This document shows, in pieces, positions 39,842 through 51,800 of a stretch of DNA of 64,000 nt (its first letter is position 1; each line of letters opens with the position of its first letter). Location of the stretch: positions 223,537,489 through 223,601,488 of the forward strand of contig NC_133661.1 in NCBI RefSeq assembly GCF_037893015.1, read 5' to 3'. Source of the stretch: Macrotis lagotis (Eukaryota; Chordata; Mammalia; Peramelemorphia; Peramelidae). A program made the position numbers and the translations under genes. Under the pieces are notes generated by a model, which was not told the DNA's origin, searched no databases, and worked only from the letters and a program-made list of their open reading frames with translations.

Positions 39842-42800
39842 CTGAAGGAAATAACAATGTTGAAAGACTTAATAACTCTAGCTGATAAACCATGATTCTA
39901 GAGGACTAAAGCTAAAACATATACCCAATGTTAAAAGAATACAGAGACAGACTTTTTGAAAATAGTCAATGTGAGAATTTCTTTTGCATGGTTATCCATC
40001 TTTATTAGGAAGATTTTTTTTACACCTAACTAGGAGAGAAGTTCAGTAATGTATATATTGGTTCAAAGTACATAAAAAATTTTCTAAACAAAGGAAATGC
40101 CTCAAAATGGAAAAGGCTAAGATGGGAGGAATGAAGAGAAACAAGCTCCCCAGCATTAGATGTTTGTACTTCATTTTGAAGAAGACCATGACATCAGGGA
40201 GATGATGCCATGACAAGCATATGAACTGAATTTGAGTGAGGGGGGACTGTGCTAAGTCACCAGCCTCACTTTCTCCTCTGGAGTCAACTGGGTCCAGTGG
40301 CCAGATATAGATCAGGATGACTGGAAATGACCCTGGATTCTAGACAATCAGGGTTAAGTGACTTAAGGTCACCCATCTAGTAAGTGGCAAGTATCTGAGG
40401 CCAGATTCAAGCTCCTGTCCTCATGAATACAAGGCCAGTACTCTATCCACTATACCACCTAGAGGCTACATGAATTATAGAAGATTTAATGACTTGGTTA
40501 GGGATTGGACTATTATAAGGCCCTGTACAGCTTTAAAATTCTATTATTTTATGATTTTAAATCAAAAAACTTAATAGATTTAGAAATAAGATTCTTATTT
40601 AACAGGGTCAATGATTTATTCTTTTAAAATGCTTATGACAGAAGCATGGGGGTGATGATCAACCTCAATGGACTTGCTCATTCCATCAAAGCAATATAAT
40701 CAGGGACAATTTTAGAGTACCTGCAATGGAGAATACCATCTGTATCCAAAGAAATAACTGAAGTCTAAACAAAGACCAAAGTCTGTTACCTTCAATTTTT
40801 TTTTAAAAGAAGTGTCATGTACTAGATAATTTTGCTATCTCTAATATTTTACTTTCTTCTTAAGGATATGATTTCTCTCTCAACACATTCAATTTTGATC
40901 AATGTATAGGCATGGAAACAATGTAAAGATTATCAGACTGCCTTCTGTGGGGGGTAGAAGAAAGGAAGGGGGGAAATTGTAAAATTCAAAACCTTACAAA
41001 AAATGATAGGTAGAAGCTATTATTGTATAATTGAAAAATAAATTTAAATTATTTTTTAAAAATAAAAAAATTGTTATGAAGTTATAGGCACTTTCAAATA
41101 TTTGGTAAAGGATAAAAAGTCCCTAAATCATTCCCTCTTCTTCCCCACAAATCTCCATAAAACAGATGTTAAAAGCTCTGGTTTATTTGTATGTGAAAGA
41201 TTTAAAAATCTCATGCAACACTGAATCTTGTTCTGATTTATTTCTAGTGGCATTAGGTAGCCAGAGTTAAACAGCTAAAAATTCATACTCTCAAAATGTA
41301 AAAATTAACTATTGCATCTACCTGGATCCAATCTTCATTTAAAAAAATTAATTAATCATTTATTTATCTATTTGTTTGTTCATTCATTTATTTATTTAAG
41401 GCAATGGGGTTAAGTGACTTTCCCAAGGTCACATAGCTAGGTAATTACAATGTGTCTGAGGCCAAATTTGAACTCAGGTCCTCCTGACTCCAGGGCCAGT
41501 ACTCTATCCACTGTGCCACCTAGCTGCCCCCCAATCTTTATTCTCTATTTTTTTTGTTTTTTGTTTTTGCAAGGCAAATGGGGTTAAGTGCCTTCCCCAA
41601 GGCCACACAGCTAGGTAATTATTAAGTGTCTGAGACTGGATTTGAACCCAGGTACTCCTGACTCCAAGGCCGGTGCTTTATCCACTATGCCACCTAGCCG
41701 CCCCTATTCTCTTTTTTTTTGAAAGATTTTATTTATTTTGAATTTTACAATTTTCCCTCTAATCTTGCTTCCCTCCCCCCCACCTCCCAGAAGGTAGTTT
41801 GTTAGTTTTTACATTGTTTCCATAGTATGCACTGATCTAAAGTGAATGTGATGAGAGAGAAATCATATCCTTAAGGAAGAAACAAAGTATGAGATATAGC
41901 AGAATTACATAATAAGATAACTTTTTTTTTTTAAATTAAAGGTGATAGTCTTTGGTCTTTCTTCAAACTCCACAATTCTTTCTCAGGATAGATGGCATTC
42001 TCTGTTGCAGACACCCTAAAATTGTGCCTGATTGCTGGCCTGTTGGTATAAACAAATCCATTAAGGTTGATCATCACTCCCATGTTGCTGTTAGGGTGTA
42101 CACTGTTCTTCTGGTTCTGCTCATCTCGCTCAGCATCAGTTCATGCAGCTCCTTCCAGGCTTCCCTGAATTCCCATGCCTCCTGGTTCCTAACAGAACAA
42201 TAGTGTTCCATCACATATATACATATATACACCAGTTTATTAACCCATTCCCCAAATTGATGGACATTACTCAATTTTCAATTCTTTGCCACCACAAACA
42301 GAGCTGCTATGAATATTTTTGTACAAGTGATGTTTTTACCCTTTTTCTTAATCTCTTCAGGGTATAGACTCAGTAGTGGTATTGCTGGATCAAAAGGGTA
42401 TGCATATTTTTGTTGCCTTTTGGGCACACCAATCTTTATTCTTGACAATCAATCCTCCACATTAGTGCCAAAATAATGTTCCTAAAGCACAAGTCTGACT
42501 ATATAACTTCTCAGCTGGGATAAAGACAAAGTTGACACAGTTTGGCAATTGGAGATATTTATCAACTGGGTTCTTGCCTATTTTTCTAAGCTGATCATAC
42601 ATTACTCCCCTTCAAATGTTTTCAAATCCATCCCAAATATGTTAGTTATCGTTCCTCCTATTTTTTTAGCCTTTGCAGTCTATATCCCATACCTAGAATA
42701 CTTCCTTCATCATCTAGGTCTTCTGAAATACTTGCCCTCCTTTCAAGCCTTAGTTCAAGCCTGTAGTTCTGTATCTATTTATCCATGGCTATATTCTATT

Positions 42801-45800
42801 TCTGAGTAGAATGTAAAACCTTGAGAGTAAGACTTGTCTCACTTCTGTATTTGTATCTTTAGTGCCAAGGCAAAATGCTGAATATAATAAGGAGTGACAT
42901 AAAACTTACCACAGTCCCAAGATTTGAGGAGGTGGTAACTGAATTGGCAAGACATGAGCAAACTTGACCTGATCCTGAAGATGGCTTTGCTGAATTCAAA
43001 TTCAAATATTTTAAACATTCTTATACATATATATGTAATGTCCCTTGATAAAATGTAAGAAAGAGACTGTTTAATAATTATCTTGTGTGTGGCCAGCACA
43101 TTGTGCAGTGCCCTCACACATAATAGATTTAGATGCTTGCTGATTTTAGCTGAAATGCAAACAACATGAAATTAAGTAGCCTCTGGCATTGCCTAGATAC
43201 CACGGGCAAATACCTTAACTTCCCTGGGCTTCCTTTTCTGTAAAACAAGATGACTATACTAAATCTGAGATTGATTCCAGCTCTAGATCCCCAAACCTTA
43301 TTATGTATAAATAATTAGAAGGCAATTCAGGAGGAGGAGGAATCAGAAGCAGAGGATGAGGAAAGGCTACAGGCTAAGGTTTAAAAGAAACTCAAGATTC
43401 TAGGATTAGCTGAGGGTGAAATGCAACCCAGCCCTATGCAAAAGTTAGGGAGATAGAAAATGAAAGATCAAAAAGATGAACAGCATGAGTGTCAGTTTGA
43501 CCACAATGTATATTATGTGAAGGGAATTATGATAAGATTGAAAAGACAAGGTACTGTCTATTTCAGAAAGGTTTTCAAGGTTAAAAGAGTATGTATTTGA
43601 TCCTGGAGGTAATAAGGAGGCTGTAAACCAGAGCAAAAGTTATGTGAATGTGGAGAAGATTTTGTGGAGGAAGATTTGGCAAACAACTTGATATAGGCAT
43701 AAAGCAAGAGTGAAGACTCAAGGATGGGGCCAAGATCATGGTCCTGAGTGCCTAGAGAGATGCTCTCAAGAGGAAGTCTACTGGTCAGTCACTAAGCATT
43801 TGCTAAGACTGGCTATATGCCAGGCAAGTTCAGGGGAGAAAAAGGAGCAGGAAGAAAGTCCTTGAGCTCACAGACCTCATAATAGGATCTTCACTGTATA
43901 ATGTAGGACAAATAGGAAATTACAGGGGGAAAAGGTAGTAGAATTATGGGGAATCAGGAAAGGTTAGATTTTAGCTGGAACTTGAAGGCAATCAATGGAC
44001 CCAAGAAGTGAAAATGAGGGGGAACATTGCAAATATGGGGGACTGTCAGAGAAAATGTCTGGAGATGAGACCTGGAGTGCTCTGTTCCTAAAAGGGCAAG
44101 GAAGCTAGGGACAGACACCATTAGACAGAAGTGGAAGAAGTAAGAAGACTAAGAAAGAAGTGGGGAGCAGACACATTACCAAAGACTTTGCAAAATAAGC
44201 AGGAATTTTGTATTTGATCCTGGAGAGGATAGGAAGTTTCTGGAGTAAGAGGATGACAAGACCATACTTTTCTGCTTTATGAAAATTTACTTAGGTGATT
44301 GAATAGAGGATGGACTATATAGTGAGATTTTGTGGTGGGCAGACCAACTAGTAGACTATTTCAAAGTTTGAGGATGTGAAGGTTTGTCCTGGTGTGGAAG
44401 CAATATTAAGAAAAGGGGATATTATGAAGAGGTGTGACAAATGTTAAATATACAGGTCTCGACAAGTTATTGAATATGGGGGTGTGGGATGTGGTAGTAG
44501 TAGTAGATAATGAAGAGGGGCAATTAGGTGGTGCAGTGGATAGAGCACTGGCCCTGGAGTCAGGAGTACCTGAATTCAAATCGGGCCTCAGATATTTAAC
44601 AATTACCTAGCTGTGTGGCCTTGGACAAGTCACTTAATCCCACTGCCTTGCAAAAACAAAAGATAAATAAAGAGATAATGAAGGGTCCAGAAAGGCACTG
44701 AAGTTGTGAGACTAAGGTCCTGAATAAGGGTACTCTATCCACTGTGCCACCTAGCTGCCCACAATCTTCATTCTTGAGCATAGTCTGCCATGTAACTTTC
44801 AATGTTTGTAGCAAGTCAAATTAAGGCTGGACTCAGAAGTGATATCCACAGCATCACTAAACAAGTCAATGCTACTACTACCTTTCTATAGTAGTAAAAA
44901 AATTTAGAAGGGAAGAGAGATTAGAGAGAAATAATTGAGTTCAGTTTTGAACATACTGAATTTATGATATCTACAGGACATAAGTTGCAAATCTCAGTTC
45001 AAAACAGGAATGTCTTGAATGGATTTGGGGGGTGGCTAGGTGGTTCAAGTAGATAGAGAATCGGCCCTGGAGTCAGGAGTACCTGAGTTCAAATCTAGCC
45101 TCAGATACTTAATAATTACCTAGCTGTGTGGCCTTGAGCAAGCCCCTTAACCCCATTTGCCTTGCAAAAACCTAAAAAAATAAATAAATGGATTTGTTCT
45201 GTTTTGTACTTGTTGTGGGGAGATACCTATAGGACATGTACTTTTCAATGTTCAGTCATTCATCTCTACAACTCACGTATCTCAGGAGAAAGACTAAAGT
45301 TATTTATGTATGGAGCACATCCCCAATCAACCTTGGTTATAAAGAAAGCTATAAGGTGAACTTTCACATTCAAGAAGTTTATCAGTGAAACTATAAACAG
45401 CCCTCAGTCTGATTTAATAGCAATACGAGAATTAGTCTCATATTTTTACTTGCAAAGAGAGATATATAAGAAGTGATTAAAACCTGGATTCAAATCCAAC
45501 CTCAGACACTTAATTACCTAGCCGTGTGGGCTTGGGCAAGCCACTTAACCCCATTGCCTTGAAAAAAAAATCTAAAATATTAGAGCATCTCAATTATTTC
45601 TCAGTGTATTGTAAATTTTAAAATGTTAAAGTCATCTATTATTGATTATATTTTTCTTTTTTGCAAGGCAATGGAGTTAAGTGACTTTGCCCAAGGCTAC
45701 ACCGCTAGTTAAATTATTAAGTGTCTGAGGCAGAATTTGAACTCAGGTCCTCCTGACTCCGAGGCCAGTGCCCTTTCCACTGTGCCACCCTGATTATATT

Positions 45801-48800
45801 TTTCAAACCTTTCTTTGTCAAGATTTTTACTTAATCATGATTTTACAGAGGAATGCAAAACTCTGGTCCAGTTTTTTTTAGCATATTTTAATTTATTATT
45901 TGATCTGATGATTAATGGCCCACTTTAATTTTCAATATGAATCACTAAATTTTTATTTTAAAAACTATCCTTTGTTTATTATAATATTCATAAGAAAGTT
46001 GTCAGAGCCTATTTTTAAATATAGTGAGGAAATTTTAGAATAGACTAACCAATACGGGTTTAATTGCACTGATAAGTGGGTTGTGTTTAAGAGACAAGGG
46101 GAAAACCTACATTGTGATTTTTAAAGTGGCCTAATGGAAAACAATAACTATCATTAATAACATGATTAAGGGACAATATAAATATGAGATTTCCACATGA
46201 AGAAGATAATTAAACTCATGAGAAGTACTGATGATGCTAAAACTGAGTATGTAAGAGAAAAGAGCCCAGGAGAGAAGCCTGTGGATTCCACCCAGAGATA
46301 AATGGTAGAATATGAATGAGAGTCCAGGAAAGACACCTGAGAAGCAGTCAGACTAGAAAGAGAGGAACCACAAGAGATCAGTATTTCAAAATTCAGATAG
46401 GAAAGAGTATTTAGGAGAACAAGTTCATCAATACTGTCAAATACTGAACAGAAGTATTAAGGGAGAATCATTAGTAACTGTGAAGAGAACAAATTTATAC
46501 TGTAACAAGTCTCCCACACATTATGTTTATATCTTTGTGTTCCCATAAACTTCCTTCCCAGGTCTGGAATACACTTCTTTTATCTGCCTATTGGAATCTC
46601 TCTCTACCTCTCTTTTTTTTAATTTTAATTTTCATCTAGGAGAGAGTTTTAAATATTGCCTTGGCTACTGACAATCATATGCTTTTCTACTATTCTTCCC
46701 TTGCAAATAAATGTGTATTGCTATAGCTAAGAGCAAGAAACTTCAGCTAAATGAAATTTCATAATTGTGAACTTTTAACTACATTACTAAATTATCCCAT
46801 GTCATGGTTATATGCCAGCATGATCATACTGTCAGTAAAGATGACAGGCATAACACATTAGAAAATTATTCTTTAGCATCCTTGTAATAAGGCTTTTCCC
46901 ACTTTAGTTCACCAGGCAGTTATTTGATTTGGAAATTATAGCTACTCTTATTTCCTTTCTTTTCATTCCCAGCCACTACTAAAACCAGAAGCAGTCTAGA
47001 ATTCTTTTGGTTGCTAGCATTCATTTTGGCTATGTTAAGGAACCAAGGGCAGATTCTGATTTGAAGGCAGGGACTTTTGTTCTTAGAGAGATGAATTAAA
47101 AACTAAGAGGATAAATGAGGTTTAGTCTATTTGAGTTTGTTATCTCCTCCCCAAGAGTCTTTGAATCATTTATTTTAGAAGGCAAGGGAAAGAAATGAGA
47201 AAATAATTAATCCTGACAAATTTGTATAAAAGGATAAGTCTGGAGTCAGGAGTACCTGGGTTCAAATCCGGTCTCAGACACTTCATAAATACTGCTCAGG
47301 AGCGGCAAGGTGGATAGAGCAGTGGATAAAGCAATGACCCTGGAGTCAGGAGTACCTGAGTTCAAATCCAGCCTCAGACACTTAATAATTACCTAGCTAT
47401 GTGGCCTTAGGCAAGCCACTTAACCCCATTTGCCTCGCAAAAACATAAAAAAAAAATTACCGCCCAGATGGCGAATACTATCTGTATCCAGAGAAAGAAC
47501 TGTGGAGTTAGAACAAAGGCCAAATACTGTTATCTTCGATTTAGGGGAAAAAAAGGCACATTAACTTATTATGTAATTTTTCTATCTCATACTTCATTTT
47601 TCTTCCTTATGGGTATGATTTCTCCCATCATATTCAACTTAGATAAATGTATACCATGGAAACAATGTAAAGACTAACACACTGCCTTCTGTGGGGGGTG
47701 AGGGGAGGGAAGCAAGAATAGGGGGAAAATTGTAAAACTCAAAATAAACAAAATCTTTCTTAAAAAAAATACCACTCAAATGCTCATTGTTTGCAAACCT
47801 GCTTTACCATGTAACTTTCAATGTTTGTAGCAAGTCAAATTAAGGCTAAACTCAAAAGTGATGTCCACAGCATCACTAAACAAGTCAATGCTACTGCTAC
47901 CTTTGCAGTGCTTAGCCTGCAATATTATAATATCCTATTAAATTTCTAAAAGATAATGCTTAAATTTAGGACTCTGCTCTAGTAATAGCTCTGTTCTAGG
48001 GCTTTATCCCAAAGAGATAAAGAGATTAAAAAAATATTTATAGTAGTTCTTTTAATGGTGACAAAGAATTGGAAATTGAGGGGATATCCATCATTGTGGA
48101 ATAGCTAGACAAATTGTTGTATATGATTGCGATAGAATACTATATTGTGATTTTAAAAAATGGTAAGAATTGCTCTTAGAAAAAAACCTGGAAAGACTGC
48201 TGAAAAGAGAAATGAGCAGAATCTGGAGAACACTGCCCACTGTAATAAGAGAAACATGGCACACATTACAATCAACCTTGTTGGATGCAGCTCCTCTCAT
48301 TAGTTCAGAGAACCAGGACTGTGAGCCCAGTTATAGACATGCTATCCATTCAGAGGAAGACTTCAAAACAAACAAACAAACAAAAAACCCAAAGAAAGAA
48401 CACTATGGTCACTTTTTAAAAATTTCTCCTATGTTTTTCTTTCCTATCTCATAGTTTCCTTTCTTTTTCCTTAGTCCTAATTTCTAATAAACATGTCAGA
48501 TTAATAAATGTATGTACAATTTCAGACTGTTCATCATTGAGAGGAGGGTGGAAGGAAATTATGCAATTTATAAATATGTATATGCACATGGATGAATGTT
48601 GAAAAACTTTGATAACATATAATTGGAAAAATAAAACAAAATATCAGTTGAGGAAAAAAAACCCAAAACCCAAAACCAAAACCCAGGATTCTGTGTAAGA
48701 TGATCAACTGTCAGTGACTTAGCAATTCTTAGCAATAAAATGATCCAATACAATTCTGAAGGGCTAATGATAAAAAAAAAAGCTATCCTTCTCCAGAGAA

Positions 48801-51800
48801 ATAACTGATGGAATCTGAATGCTATTAAAGCATACTTTTGCCTTTTTATTTTTTTTGGGGGGGGGGGTTGGTCTCTATTTTCTTTCACAACAGGAATAAT
48901 GTGGAAATGTTTTACATGACTGCACATGTATAACCTAGATCAAACTACTTACATTCTCAAAGAAGGGAAGAGGGGAGGAAAGAAAGTTTAGAAAGAATGT
49001 TAAAAAGTTTTTTCATTTAATTGGAGAAAATAAATTAAATCATTAAAAAAATTTCTGAGTTGGAGTTTTCTCTTATATATTTTTATATCATTTTGGATAC
49101 ATATCCTTTTCTAAAGTTCTGTTAACTGATTTGTCCACAGTCACAAAGCCAGGACATGTCAGAAGTGGGTTTTGATTGGAGGTTTTCTTATAGGTAAGGC
49201 CACCTCTCTATATAGTCTACCTCTTCTCATTCCAAAGAAAGATAAATGAAAAAGGAGAGAGGAAATAATTTTACCTAACAATAAAGTTCACATTAAATAA
49301 AGGATAATCATCAGTGATATTTATGAAAAACATGCATAAATATATAAAACAAAATAAGATGCTTTATATCAAAATATGTACATATGCACAATTAACATTT
49401 AGGTATCTATTCTGTAGATCTGGGTCTTTTGGATGTGTCTCTCTCCTCAACCATTATTCTGACAATTTAGTTTAATGGATAGCTAATCATTAATTTTGTG
49501 GATTTGGATTTTTAATATATCTATTTTCTTAAAATGAGTCATATTTTTAGGAAGAGGATATCACAAACAATTCAATATCTAAAAAAATTAAAACAGTCAT
49601 CTATAGAGAGGAAAATATCTTTTGACTGAAAAATTTTATCCATCCACTTTAAGAATGTTTGAAAACATACTGGTGATTTTTCCCAGATTAAATAAATGTA
49701 CTGTGATTCAATATTTTCTTAGGGGAAAAAATTGAGAATAGAATTTTTATCTTGTTCTAAAAATATACACATAATTTTATTTTATTTTTTTAGGTTTTTG
49801 CAAGGCTAATGGGGTTAAGTGGCTTGTCCAAGGCCACACAGCTAGGTAATTATTAAGTGTCTGAGGCCGGATTTGAACTCAAGTACTCCTGACTCCAGGG
49901 CCGGTGCTCTATCCACTGTACCACCTAGCCGCCCCTTAATTTTAATTAAGTATATATTCCATCACAGCTTCTAAGGTGGAAATGGGAGGGCAATGGGGAG
50001 GTGTAATAGGAAAGAGTTTCAAAGGACAACTTCATATCCCTATTTAAAAAACCAAAAAACTCAAAGCAAGAAAACAGCACTACTGTTTATACAGCTTTGT
50101 TTATACAACAGAAACACTGTAAATTGTTTTAGCAGTAGTTAAGATTCCAAAACAATCAACTTGTATAACTTATTTTGCTATATGCTAGGACAATAAACAC
50201 TCCAGTTGAGACAAAAAGGAAGAATATTAATAAAGGAATTAGATTTAAGAAATCCTTCGTCAAAATATTTACCAAGGGTTGTTGATAAACTATAATTTTA
50301 TTTTAAGTTTTAAAAACTATTGCAATTTGGGGCTCATTTCTGAAAACACTAAATTATAAATGTAAAAATACTTAAAAAAATACTTTCGTTTATTTGATAC
50401 TTTGCCTTTTTTGGTAATGACAAACTTTTAAGTTTTTCATATTATGCTAGTGATTTCCAATTTTATTTTGTGGTGGAATCTACAGAGCTAGTTCATTGTC
50501 TGAAGAATTGATAATATTTTTCTACATTTTTCTGAAATAGAAGTATTTCGGTATTGCTTATATAGTTTAATCCTTTAAAAAAAATAAAAGCCTCAATTTG
50601 AGGACCCTTTGAGTTTATCATGTTATACTGTGGAAATAAAAAAATGTTCTTGCTAAGGCTAATAATAATAATGAAGATGATGATGATGAAGATGAAAAAA
50701 GCACTTAAGTGTTTCAGCACTTAAGGGCAGCTAGGTGGTACAGTGGATAGAGCACTGGTCTTGGAGTCAGGAGGACCTGAGTTCAAATTCGGCCTCAGAA
50801 TACTTAATAATTGCTAGGTTATGTGACCTTGGGCAAGTCATTCAACTCCATTGCCTTAAATAAAATTAAAATAAAATTTTAAATAGCACTTAAAACCTAC
50901 CCATGAACAAACCTTTCTTCTTTGAGCTTCTCTCCTAAATCAAAATATCAGTAATATTTTGATTATATCACTTAATCTGAATTGAAAGTGATTTGAGATC
51001 AATGTAATCAATTTAATTGGAACAGGAATCCCTGTTCTTAAATTGTTGATAAACACTTATTGGTCTGCTTGAAGGTTTCCTATAATAGAAACTCATTACT
51101 TTTGGAAAAGGTTCATTCTAATTATGTACAGCTAGCTTCTTAACAATTAAATTAGTACATCTGCAACTTCCATCAATCACTTCTCATTCTTGTCTAGGAT
51201 ATTTTATTTTATTTTTTTTAGGTTTTTGCAAGGCAAATGGGGTTAAGTGGCTTGCCCAAGGCCACACAGCTAAGTAATTATTAAGTGTCTGAGACCATTT
51301 GAACCCAGGTACTCCTGACTCCAGGGCTGGTGCTTTATCCACTATGCCACCTAGCCACCCTAGGATATTTCTTAATCTTATTGTTGTTCATATTTACTAA
51401 TTTTTCAGCTTAATACAAATTATTCTATTTAAGAACTCAAAATAAGTAACCTTCCTAACTTCAATAATGTTCTTTCCTCCTCACTCTCAAACAAAATTTA
51501 TCTATGGTCACTTAAATTTATGTTGGCAAATCTCACTTTAAATTTCTGCTTCTTCAGTGCTCTGCAAAAATGTCATCTAAGGTAGTTTTCAAAAATTTTT
51601 CTAAACATAAACATAATATGGTCATGGAAATATAAACATATAACCTTTAGTAAAATTCAACTCTCTTTAGTTCTATGAAATGACATCAATTCCTCCATTC
51701 ATTTATGAATAGAACTAAAAATTTTAATAATATACCATAAACGTTCTTTCAAAATCCTTTTGATAGTCAAAGGATGGAGGCTGCTTCTAGTATAGTCTCG

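Larger units (their letters stand above)
43670..44960 (-). mobile_element. L2/L3-type LINE, antisense RT region
   Basis: GATCCTGGAGAGGATAGGAA, AGAGGATGACAAGACCATAC, TAGAGGATGGACTATATAGT and GTTTGTCCTGGTGTGGAAGC match the complement of L2/L3 RT in order. Broken by SINEs at 44516 and 44724. Confidence 0.55.
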
